From Aquabacterium sp. (GTDB lineage: Bacteria; Pseudomonadota; Gammaproteobacteria; Burkholderiales; Burkholderiaceae_C): a DNA stretch of 64,000 bases. The notes beneath the pieces were generated by a model. It was not told the origin of the DNA and did not search any database. It was given only the letters and a program-made list of their open reading frames with translations. The stretch is taken from the NCBI RefSeq assembly GCF_029946005.1, contig NZ_JAQSDR010000038.1, positions 1-64,000 on the forward strand. The letters run 5' to 3'. Below are positions 9,243 through 16,923 of this stretch, one piece after another. The number at the start of each line of letters is the position of its first letter. Positions within the stretch are counted from its first letter, which is position 1. The translations under genes were made by a program, and so were the position numbers.

Positions 9243-9998
9243 TCAGGCGGGCGTGGCGCTGGTCCACACCGTGAGCGCGCTGAAGTTGTCATGGCTGGGC
9301 TTGTGGGCGGCGTTGGTCAGCACGGTGGCTTCCAGCACATCCAGCCAGGCTTGCGGCGTGGGGGCGTTGGTCAGCGTTTGCGCCAGCACCTCGTCGTCCA
9401 CATACTCCCACAGGCCATCGGTGCACAGCAGGAAGACATCGCCATCCTCGATGGCCACAGCGTGCTCGGGCACGCCCACTTCCAGGTACTCGGCCGGGGT
9501 GCCCAGGGCCGATTGCAGCTCGCTGCGCTTGGGGTGGGTGCGCATGTCCTCGGGCTTGATCAGGCCGCCGTCGGCCAGGGCCTGCACCAGGCTGTGGTCG
9601 CGCGTGCGGGTCTGGAGGCGGCCTTGGCGGAACCAGTACACGCGCGAGTCGCCCACGTGGGCCCACAGAGCGGTTTGGTCGATGAAGTCGATGGCCAGCA
9701 GGGCCACGGTGGTGTGCATGTTCGCTTGCACGGTGCCATCGATGCGGTGGTCGAGGATGACGTGGTTGGTGCCGACCACCAGCTCGCGCAGTTGCGGCGG
9801 CGTGATGGCGGGCTGGGTGACAAAGCTGTTGAGCACGTTCTGCACGGCCAGCTTGGAGGCGATGTCGCCGCCGCCGTGGCCGCCAGCGCCATCGGCCATC
9901 ACGCAGCACAGGTGGCGGTCGGAGTTCCAGTGGCCGCAGGCGTCTTCGTTGTAGCTGCGTCCGCCTTGCTTGGAGATGATGGCGATTTCAAGTTCCAC
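9243..9998 (-). CDS. pppA: PP2C-type Ser/Thr phosphatase (T6SS PppA)
   Basis: The 251-aa protein has the PPM/PP2C metal-binding motifs in order: YNEDACG near 16-22, MADGAGGHGGG with Asp36, HVGDSRVYW, LCTDGLWEYV and the terminal DNFSALTV. PppA reverses threonine phosphorylation of the FHA protein in T6SSs controlled by PpkA. The start codon is GTG. It directly follows tagH (14-base gap), its expected substrate or partner. No PpkA-like kinase is present in the window, so the opposing activity must be encoded elsewhere or be absent. Confidence 0.93.
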   Translation of the reverse strand: MELEIAIISKQGGRSYNEDACGHWNSDRHLCCVMADGAGGHGGGDIASKLAVQNVLNSFVTQPAITPPQLRELVVGTNHVILDHRIDGTVQANMHTTVALLAIDFIDQTALWAHVGDSRVYWFRQGRLQTRTRDHSLVQALADGGLIKPEDMRTHPKRSELQSALGTPAEYLEVGVPEHAVAIEDGDVFLLCTDGLWEYVDDEVLAQTLTNAPTPQAWLDVLEATVLTNAAHKPSHDNFSALTVWTSATPA

Positions 9999-10012
9999 GG
10001 GCGGGGCTTCTT

Positions 10013-11821
10013 TCAGTGCTGGCCGTCTTTGAGCTGGTCGATGTGGGCCTCGTAGGCACGCAGGAATTCGCGGCCGAACAGGTCGTGGAAGTCTTCGGCC
10101 GCTTCTTCCGAAATCTGGCCGTACAACTCTTGGAAGACCTCCCAGAGCTTGGCCTTGCGCGTACCGGGCAACAGGCTGTTGATCACGGATTTTTGCGTGA
10201 GCTTGCTTTCCAGGATGGCCGGGTCGAAGCGCTTGAGCACGCCTTCCAGCGCGGCTTTCATCCCGGCGACGAAGCCGAATTGGTGGGCTCGCAGGTCATC
10301 ATAGGCATCGCGCATGGCGGGGGCGGGTTGCATGAAGCCGCGCGCGGGCGGGGTCAGCAAATGCGTCAGCGCGACATCGACCGAGGGCGAGAACTTCAGC
10401 GGGTTGTTTTCACGCGCGACGATCATGGTGACCTCGGCGCGGATCTCACGCTTGAGGGCGGCGCGGGCCACCAGCAGGTCCACCGTGCCCTTGGCCGATT
10501 CGTGCAGCAACTGGCCGATGAGTTTCATCATCTCGGGCGTGAGCGCATCAATCTGCAGGCTGGGCACGCCCAGGCCTTCGCGGAAGGCGGCCAGCAGGGC
10601 CTGGACATCGGCGTTGCCTGCGGTACTGGAGGTGGGGCGCGCGGCGGCCACTGGCGGCGGCACGTAGGCGGGTGCGGGGGCAGCGGCAAAGGCGGCCGAG
10701 GGGGGCGTGGCCACAGGTGGCGTCGGCTTGGCGGCTGGTGCGGTGGGCTTGCTGGCCGGCCGGATGATGGTGCGGCCTTCGGCGCCACCGGCCTGGTCGC
10801 CCCAGGACAGGACCGCGCCTTGTGGGGCGGGGCCACTGGCGGGCGCGATCGGGGCTGCAGGTGCGGGGGTCACTGGCTTGGGCGCCGCCACCTTGGGCGC
10901 GATGAAAGGCGTGTTCAGCTCGGACACGTTGTCGGCCATGGCATCGCTGCCAGCCGAAGCGGGCCCGCTCATGAAGGAGCGCAAGGGGTCGGTGTTCTGC
11001 GCGGTGTTGGGCTTGGACAGCGGGTCCTGGAAGGCCGAGCCCGCCAGCGGGTCGCCGCTGCGGTTGCTGGCTGGGCCCAGTCCGAACAGGTTGTCGAGCG
11101 AATCTTCAGCGGCGGTGGCGCGGATGCCCACATCGGGCACCAAAGGCGAGGCGGATGGGCCGCCCAGGCCCAGGCCGAAGTCGTCGGGGATGGCAGAGGG
11201 TGCGGCGCCCAGGCTGCGGCCCAGGTCATGGGCGGGCACCGGGTCGGGCGCGAACGGGTCCCAGTCCAGGGGGATGCCTCCGGCGGATGCGCTGGAGGAG
11301 GATGGGCTGGCCGCCACCGGGCTTGGGCTGCTTGGGCTGCCGAAAGGCGACGGAGCCGGGCTGCCCCAGGCCGAAGCACCGCCGCCACCGGCGGATCCCA
11401 GCGAGGCAAACGGGTCCATGGGCGCGGTGGCCGCAAACGCGGGCGGTGCGCCAGCCAGGCCACCACCAAAGCCCATCAGGTCCGCGAAAGGATCGGCGGG
11501 CGCGGCGGCGCCAGCGCTGGCCTCAACCGACAGCACATAGCCGCCAATCTGCACCTGGTCGCCCGCCTTCAACGGGGATTCGGCGCCATTGCCCAGCGCT
11601 CGGCCATTGACCAGCACCGGGTTGCTGCCGCGATCGACCAGGGCGAAGCCACCGTTGCGGAACGCAACCTGCGCGTGCACGCGCGAGATGGTTCGCTCCG
11701 GGTCGGGCAGGATCAACTGGTTGGTGTCGGCCCGGCCGATGGTGCCGCCCAGTTCGTCGAAGGACGCGGACAGGCGCTCGGTGGGGCCGCCGTTGAAGGT
11801 GAGGATGGTCAGGGTGATCAC
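10013..11821 (-). CDS. tagH: T6SS FHA-domain protein TagH
   Basis: Residues 1-100 form an FHA domain, with LGGTIGRAD, the conserved SRVHAQV and a later NPVLVNG turn, which binds phosphothreonine. Residues about 110-400 are a low-complexity Pro/Ala/Ser-rich linker. The C-terminal ~180 residues form the T6SS-specific FHA domain found in TagH/Fha proteins (SPSVDVALTHLL and LWEVFQELYGQISEEAAEDF). The start codon is GTG. It is encoded next to pppA, which fits post-translational control of T6SS assembly. The length of 602 aa is within the family range. Confidence 0.93.
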   Translation of the reverse strand: MITLTILTFNGGPTERLSASFDELGGTIGRADTNQLILPDPERTISRVHAQVAFRNGGFALVDRGSNPVLVNGRALGNGAESPLKAGDQVQIGGYVLSVEASAGAAAPADPFADLMGFGGGLAGAPPAFAATAPMDPFASLGSAGGGGASAWGSPAPSPFGSPSSPSPVAASPSSSSASAGGIPLDWDPFAPDPVPAHDLGRSLGAAPSAIPDDFGLGLGGPSASPLVPDVGIRATAAEDSLDNLFGLGPASNRSGDPLAGSAFQDPLSKPNTAQNTDPLRSFMSGPASAGSDAMADNVSELNTPFIAPKVAAPKPVTPAPAAPIAPASGPAPQGAVLSWGDQAGGAEGRTIIRPASKPTAPAAKPTPPVATPPSAAFAAAPAPAYVPPPVAAARPTSSTAGNADVQALLAAFREGLGVPSLQIDALTPEMMKLIGQLLHESAKGTVDLLVARAALKREIRAEVTMIVARENNPLKFSPSVDVALTHLLTPPARGFMQPAPAMRDAYDDLRAHQFGFVAGMKAALEGVLKRFDPAILESKLTQKSVINSLLPGTRKAKLWEVFQELYGQISEEAAEDFHDLFGREFLRAYEAHIDQLKDGQH

Positions 11822-11830
11822 GTTGGCAGC

Positions 11831-12655
11831 TTATCTCAACACGTAGAACTGTCCATCCACCACCGCCAACCGAATCGGCCAGGCGTGGCTGCTGCCCGAC
11901 TCGGTGGGCACGGTGCGCAAGATGGGTTGGCCGGTGGGGCCCAGGCATTCCAGCAGTCGGCCATCGGCCACGGGGCGCAGGACCAGGTCGGCGGCGGTGG
12001 GTGGGGCGATGCGCAAGGTTTTGCTGGCGCTGAGTTGCTGCACGTGCGCCCGAAAGCGGCCGACATCGACGGCGGCCTCGCGCTGGTAGGCCAGGGCCAG
12101 CTCTTCAAAGCGCAGGCGCGCGGCGGCGATGAAGCCTTCCGGGTCGCCCCGCGTCAGGTCGATGGCCAGGCGCTGCAGGAAGGCCAGGGCTTGCATCTTC
12201 AAGGCGGGCGTGATGTCGACCACGGGCGCGTCGAGCCAGCGCCAGCGCGGAAAGGTCACGGGCAGGTCCACGGTTTGCGGCAGCAGCAGCGGGGTCTCGT
12301 AAACCTCGTTTTCGGGCAGGGCCCAGTCCAGCTGGGCGAGGGTGCGCGCCGAGTTCTCGCTGGCGGGTTGGCCTTGGCGCGGTAGCAGCAGGCGCAGCTT
12401 GACCCAGGTTCGCCCATCAGCCACGTTGGGCGTGTGCGGTGGTGCGGGCTGGCCGGGCGGCAGATTCAAAGGGTGGGAGTTGATCACCAGGCTCAGGCGG
12501 TTGCCACCGGCCAGGGTGTACTCGTGCACCGGGACGCAGGCCACATGGGTGCCGAGCGCGGTGCGAGCGTCGACGCTGGCCACGGGCACGCCGTTGAGCA
12601 CGGCCTCGGCCTGGCAGCCCGCCGCTTCGATTCGCAATAACAGCAAGCGCTCCAT
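11831..12655 (-). CDS. T6SS-associated protein of unknown function (274 aa)
   Basis: Not recognised. The ATG chosen overlaps the stop of the preceding 569-aa gene (ATGA), indicating translational coupling. The N-terminal half (about 1-110) is predicted to be beta-rich, with MERLLLLRIEAAGC and a repeated hydrophobic pattern. The C-terminal half includes a helical block around LEELALAYQREAAVDVGRF. There is no signal peptide or membrane segment, so it is cytoplasmic. Its place between tagH and the DUF4123-linked gene suggests a function in effector loading or spike assembly, by context only. Confidence 0.7.
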   Translation of the reverse strand: MERLLLLRIEAAGCQAEAVLNGVPVASVDARTALGTHVACVPVHEYTLAGGNRLSLVINSHPLNLPPGQPAPPHTPNVADGRTWVKLRLLLPRQGQPASENSARTLAQLDWALPENEVYETPLLLPQTVDLPVTFPRWRWLDAPVVDITPALKMQALAFLQRLAIDLTRGDPEGFIAAARLRFEELALAYQREAAVDVGRFRAHVQQLSASKTLRIAPPTAADLVLRPVADGRLLECLGPTGQPILRTVPTESGSSHAWPIRLAVVDGQFYVLR

Positions 12656-14364
12656 CAGCCCAGGCTCCAATCCAGCAAGGTCATGGCGGGCAGCAGCGGG
12701 CGCGCTTGCCGCGAGGTGCCCAGCACCGGGTCGTGGATGGCCAGGGTGGTGGCCACGGGCTCGATCCGCAGGTTCAGGAAGAGCTGAGCGCCGCCATGGC
12801 CAGGCTTGGCGCGCAAGCCGGCCTCACCGACGATGGCGCCGGTGGCGGGCAGGGTGGGGTGCAGAGCGACATGGTCGGGGGTGACGATGGGGTCCATCTC
12901 GAGTTCGAAGGGATAGCGCAGCTTGACCACGGTGGGGGCCAGCACCTCGGGCAACAGGGGCAGCTTGCTGTTGCGCAGGATGCGGGTGCGCAGGGGTGTG
13001 CTGCCTTGCGCACGCAGGCGCAAACGGGCGCGGGCGCCAAGCAGGCTGAGTTCGCCGCTGAGCTGCAGTTGCAGGGCGCAGGCGACCATGTCGAGCCAGC
13101 CTTCCAGCCGCATGATGGGGTCGTCGACCAGGCCTTGGGGGCCTTCGCGCCAGCCCCAGCTCAGGCCGGCCTGGCCCGCCATCAGGGATGGCTCGATGTC
13201 CAGTTGCGCAGCGGTGGCGCCGCTGGTGCGCTCAAAGGCCAACAACAGTTGGTCGGTGCTGGCCTTGAAGTCATCGTGCAGGCGGGCAAAGCCGCGTTGC
13301 CAGGCGCTGCCATCTTGCGCGATGCCGTCGCGCTCCAGCCGACAGGTGGCGGGCTTGGTGGTGTGGCGCAACTCCAGCAGCCATTGGTCGGCAGGGTAGC
13401 TCAGCACCTGGGTGGACAACTCGCCCAATGGGGCGCCATGGTCGCGCAGGCCGCAACTGGCGATCTGCAGGGTGTGCCATTGCGGCGCGCCCTCGTGGGC
13501 AATGCCTGCGACCAAGCCATCAAGCACGGGCAAGGTGGGGGCGGCGTGCACGGGCCAGCTCACGGCGGTGGCTTCGTGGCCGCGCCACTCCCACAGGCCA
13601 TGCCCGCCGGTGAAGGCGACGCGGGGATGGGTGTGGTCGCCACAGCCGCCCAAAGCGCGCACCTTCACTTGCAGGCGCGCGGGCGGGCCTTCGCCGGGGG
13701 CATGGGTCAGCACGTTCAGGTGTTGGGGCGGCAAGGGCTGGGCGGTGTCGATGCGCAAGCGGGGCGGGGCGGCCGGGCCGGGCACGCGTTGCCAGTCCTT
13801 GTCGGTCAGGCGGTATTCGTGGCGCCAGGCGGTGTCGATGGTGCCGATGTCGACGGCGTCCAGGTCGCAGCTGATGCGGGCCACTTGCACGTGGCTGGGC
13901 ACGACGTCGCCCAGGCGGCCCAGGTCGGCCAGATCGGCCACCACGCGCGCGTCGGCGGCTTCGAAATCGGCGGGCGGCAGGCCGGTGTGGGGGCGGCCTG
14001 CGCTGGCGGCGTGCAGGCGTTGCAACTCATCGAGCGTGCGGCGCACCAGTTGGTGGGGCTTGATGAACTCGCTGCGGCGGGCATCGCCCAGGATGTCCTT
14101 GGCCCATTCAAAGCCGGGCTTGTCTTCAAAGGCCGGGCCCCACACGAACCACAGGTTGACGTAGCGGGCCACGCAGGGCCCCTCGGCCAGTTGGTGCTTT
14201 TGCGCGTGCTGCACGGCCAGGTCGATGAAGGCGCCGTAGCGATCGCCCAGGCGTTCCAGCATGGCGGGCCATTGCAGCGCGAAGTAGGCGGCCACGCGGT
14301 GCACGAAGCGTTCGCGGGCCACCTGCGCGAGCAGGTCCATTTGTTGGGGGCTCAATGACAGCAT
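12655..14364 (-). CDS. T6SS-associated protein of unknown function (569 aa)
   Basis: Residues about 10-90 match the style of a helical module often found in small proteins beside DUF4123/PAAR genes (FVHRVAAYFALQWP, then VARYVNLWFVWGPAFEDKPG). The remaining ~480 residues are predicted soluble and beta-rich, and I do not recognise them. It starts seven bases after the DUF4123 adaptor gene and is coupled to the 274-aa gene downstream. This suggests the three work together, possibly delivering an effector to VgrG or the DUF4280 tip. It could itself be an unusual effector. No catalytic motif was seen. Confidence 0.75.
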   Translation of the reverse strand: MLSLSPQQMDLLAQVARERFVHRVAAYFALQWPAMLERLGDRYGAFIDLAVQHAQKHQLAEGPCVARYVNLWFVWGPAFEDKPGFEWAKDILGDARRSEFIKPHQLVRRTLDELQRLHAASAGRPHTGLPPADFEAADARVVADLADLGRLGDVVPSHVQVARISCDLDAVDIGTIDTAWRHEYRLTDKDWQRVPGPAAPPRLRIDTAQPLPPQHLNVLTHAPGEGPPARLQVKVRALGGCGDHTHPRVAFTGGHGLWEWRGHEATAVSWPVHAAPTLPVLDGLVAGIAHEGAPQWHTLQIASCGLRDHGAPLGELSTQVLSYPADQWLLELRHTTKPATCRLERDGIAQDGSAWQRGFARLHDDFKASTDQLLLAFERTSGATAAQLDIEPSLMAGQAGLSWGWREGPQGLVDDPIMRLEGWLDMVACALQLQLSGELSLLGARARLRLRAQGSTPLRTRILRNSKLPLLPEVLAPTVVKLRYPFELEMDPIVTPDHVALHPTLPATGAIVGEAGLRAKPGHGGAQLFLNLRIEPVATTLAIHDPVLGTSRQARPLLPAMTLLDWSLG

Positions 14365-14371
14365 GGGGTGT

Positions 14372-14911
14372 TCATCCTGCCAGGGTTCGGGTGTCGGTCA
14401 TCAACTGGCCGACGCTTTCACGCCACCACGTCCACGCTTTTGGGGTGGGTTGGGCGATGGCAGTGATGGGGCCGAAGAACTGCAGCAACTGCGGGGCCGA
14501 CAAGCTGGGCAGCAGCACGCGCAGGATGCGGCGGTCGTACCAGCGCAGGGTGAAGCGCTGGCCTTGTGGCGTTTGCGCTTCGTTCAGGTCGCGCAGGTGT
14601 TCGCGCAATGGGCGCAGGCCCAGGGCGCTGACCACCAGCACGCCCCAGTTCTCCATGGTGGCGCTGGCCTCGGTCAGCAGCCAATCGGTGAAGGGCGAGT
14701 TGGGTTTCAGCTCGACCAGGTAGGGGGCCTTGGCGGCTTCATCGGGCGGCAAGGCGCCACGGTGCAGGCAGTCCCAGCCCAGGATGTCGGCTTTGAGCAG
14801 CGCCTCGGGCAGGCCGGGCACCTGCGAGGCATCGATCACCGCGTAGACGTGCGCGTCGGACTGGGTCCACAGGGTGGCTTTTTGCTGGGGCAAAGAAGAC
14901 GGTGCGGACAA
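14372..14911 (-). CDS. DUF4123 effector adaptor (Tap/TEC-like)
   Basis: The 179-aa product matches the DUF4123 family of chaperones that tether effectors to a VgrG tip: VYAVIDASQVPGLPEAL near the N-terminus, then APYLVELKPNSPFTDWLL, WGVLVVSA, the FRWYDPRI-type block (FTLRWYDRRILRVLLPSL) and QLLQFFGPI. The likely start is a TTG preceded by a GGAG seven bases away; no in-frame ATG fits. It lies directly downstream of the decayed effector copy at 14986-15460, so it may originally have served that effector and now may serve the intact one. Confidence 0.85.
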   Translation of the reverse strand: MSAPSSLPQQKATLWTQSDAHVYAVIDASQVPGLPEALLKADILGWDCLHRGALPPDEAAKAPYLVELKPNSPFTDWLLTEASATMENWGVLVVSALGLRPLREHLRDLNEAQTPQGQRFTLRWYDRRILRVLLPSLSAPQLLQFFGPITAIAQPTPKAWTWWRESVGQLMTDTRTLAG

Positions 14912-14985
14912 GGGGACACTCCAAATGACAGTGCCCCCGAGGGTATCGAAAAAATCGCGCCTTTTGAGGGGTGTTTGCGCCGGAG

Positions 14986-15460
14986 TCAGTTTTGGCGTGC
15001 GCGGTGATAGGCCACCAGGTCTTTGGGGTAATAACGCATATCTTGGAAGGAGACGTCATCCATGCCGAAGGCTGCCACCACTCCGGCGGCCTCGATCATT
15101 TCAAGACAGTCTGTGTGGGGGTGGCGCCGCTGCGGGCGAAGTCTTTGCCCGCCAGTCGGATCTGCGTGCGAGGCTGTGGCGAGTTCGGGGCATCCCAGGA
15201 GCGGCGCACGGCCAGCTCCAGCAAGGCCGTGAGTTCGCCCAGGCTGTGCCCGATGGAATAGGCCAGGAAGCCCACCCCCCACCGCACCAGGAATGGCGCC
15301 AGCACCACCAAAGAAGGCGCCGACCACCGCACCGATCGCACCGCCCAGCGCCGTGCTGGCCGCCAGTGCGATCAAGGCCTGAATCAAGCCCGGGATCCCA
15401 CGATGGCCACGCCGACCTTGAAGAATTCTCGCAGATTTGATAATCCGCAACGCCTGTGAG
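14986..15460 (-). pseudogene. Frameshifted remnant of a DUF6861-like T6SS effector
   Basis: Pieces similar to the intact effector at 15745-16917 appear in more than one minus-strand frame. One frame gives ALIALAASTALGGAIGA and FFGGAGAIPG. A second gives AYSIGHSLGELTALLELAVR, SWDAPNSPQPRTQIRLAGKD and FARSGA. The first frame then resumes with MIEAAGVVAAFGMDDVSFQD and ends in RYYPKDLVAYHRARQN. Much of the middle and the toxin domain are missing relative to the 390-aa paralogue, and the last 40 residues have no counterpart in it. At least two frame changes and no usable start codon mark it as decayed. It is best read as the remains of a displaced effector between the immunity gene and the DUF4123 gene. 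Confidence 0.8.
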
Positions 15461-15466
15461 AAAACC

Positions 15467-15748
15467 TCATGGCCCTGCCTTGAATTCACGAAGAGCGTTT
15501 GAAATGATGGCTGCAGCCTCTACCAATGCTCCATCGGTAACGCCCCAGGAATCGAGTCCCCGCGATAGGCTTAGTTTTGGGAGGGGCTCATTGTTTTCAA
15601 TTTTCCTTATCAGCTCGTTGGTGAGTTGAGTGAATGCTTGCTGAGCGGCGGATGTCCATCCGTTCTTCAGTTCACCTTGAGTCAGGGGGTGCTCCAGTTC
15701 GTGAGCGAAGGCGCGCAATGCTTCTAGTAGTTCAAGTTTGGTTTTCAT
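15467..15748 (-). CDS. Putative immunity protein (93 aa)
   Basis: The start codon overlaps the stop of the 390-aa effector gene (ATGA), the usual arrangement of an effector-immunity pair. The product is small, helical, cytoplasmic (no signal peptide) and slightly acidic, consistent with binding a toxin acting in the cytoplasm. I do not recognise its family. Its base composition is lower in GC than its neighbours, with TTTTCAATTTTCC-like runs on the plus strand. This is common for recently acquired immunity genes. Confidence 0.7.
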   Translation of the reverse strand: MKTKLELLEALRAFAHELEHPLTQGELKNGWTSAAQQAFTQLTNELIRKIENNEPLPKLSLSRGLDSWGVTDGALVEAAAIISNALREFKAGP

Positions 15749-16917
15749 GGATGTAAAACTCCCCCGCCGATTAAAAATCCAGTCCTATCCATGATCAATG
15801 TCTGGGTCGTGCCGGGTGGGACTCCATTGGCAATTGCCCCCTCCAGCACCGTAGAAGTTTTTGTGGCGAACACCTCTTGAACCAAGCTGGCATTATTTCC
15901 ATATGGCTCAAGATATAAACCTCTCGCCGCTTGTTGAGGCGACCCAAAAATCTTGGTCGTGAGGAAACTGCCTTTGCTGTCAGGAATGTCGGTATACCTG
16001 AGGAATTTCTCCCCTACTTTTACTTCTCTTGCGGTAATTTGGCCCTCGAAAGACGCAACGTAGTCTTTTGCCCTTCCTGGGCTGAGGCCATGCTCAATGA
16101 GCATTTGCTCTGCTTCTGCAGAAGATACGACTCGTCGCAAAGGCGGCTTCGGGGCCTCCACCACGGCTTCCTTTGGCCGATTCGCCAGCTTGCTCGGCGA
16201 CTGCGCCTCCGACACCACCTCCTTGGCCGCCGAGCCCCGCCCCCGGTGCGGCTTCAAGCGCGGATCGCTCATCAGCCGCTCGATGTTGGCTTCGATCCAG
16301 CCGGTGAACTGCGGCCCCAGCTTGCTCTGGCGCAACTCCGCCGTCAGCCGCGCCATCGATGCTTCACTGCGTGTGAGCGTGCTGGTGGCCGCGCCCTTGC
16401 TCAGCCAGGCGACGATGCCTTGCAATATCAAGCGCATCAGGATCGCGCCGCAGCGGGCCAGATCCTGTCCGGCCAGCCTGATCTGCTGGCGCGATTGCGG
16501 CGTGTTGGGCGCGTCCCATGCACGCCGAACGGCCTGCGTCAACAATGATGTCAGCTCGACCATGCCATGCCCAATGGCCTCGATCAGAAAGGCCAAGCCC
16601 AGCCAGGTGATGACGAGCACCCCCAGGTCAAAGCCCGCCTGGGCGCCAAAGGCCGCACCAGGAATGGCCCCGGCCCCGCCAAAGAACACGCCCACCGCCG
16701 CGCCAATGGCCCCGCCCAGTGCGGTGGAGGCGCTCAAGGCGATGAGCACCTGCATCAGCATGGGGATCAGGCCTTGCATGAAGGCGGCCACCTGGTAGCC
16801 CGTCTCCTTGTAAACCTCACCAGGCATCTCCATCACCCCGATCTCATAGGCCTCTTTCAACGCCTTGAGGTTGTCGGTGCAATCCAGTGGCCCCAGCCAG
16901 TTGGTCCAGCGGCTCAT
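15745..16917 (-). CDS. T6SS effector: DUF6861-like N-terminus with C-terminal toxin domain
   Basis: The 390-aa protein starts six bases after vgrG. Residues about 50-120 are hydrophobic and Gly/Ala-rich (STALGGAIGAAVGVFFGG, then VLVITWLGLAFLIEAIG), followed by AVRRAWDAPNTPQSRQQIRL; this block resembles the DUF6861 region of T6SS effectors. A Lys/Pro-rich linker near 225-260 separates a C-terminal domain (about 270-390) of distinctly lower GC. In that domain FLRYTDIP (Arg307), ARGLYLEPYGN, VLEGAIANGVPPGTTQTLI and a GGGVL end recall TNT/ADP-ribosyltransferase-like NAD-active toxins. The toxin activity is my inference from patterns, not established. The immunity gene follows with a four-base overlap. 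Confidence 0.75.
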   Translation of the reverse strand: MSRWTNWLGPLDCTDNLKALKEAYEIGVMEMPGEVYKETGYQVAAFMQGLIPMLMQVLIALSASTALGGAIGAAVGVFFGGAGAIPGAAFGAQAGFDLGVLVITWLGLAFLIEAIGHGMVELTSLLTQAVRRAWDAPNTPQSRQQIRLAGQDLARCGAILMRLILQGIVAWLSKGAATSTLTRSEASMARLTAELRQSKLGPQFTGWIEANIERLMSDPRLKPHRGRGSAAKEVVSEAQSPSKLANRPKEAVVEAPKPPLRRVVSSAEAEQMLIEHGLSPGRAKDYVASFEGQITAREVKVGEKFLRYTDIPDSKGSFLTTKIFGSPQQAARGLYLEPYGNNASLVQEVFATKTSTVLEGAIANGVPPGTTQTLIMDRTGFLIGGGVLHP

Positions 16918-16923
16918 GGCGGA

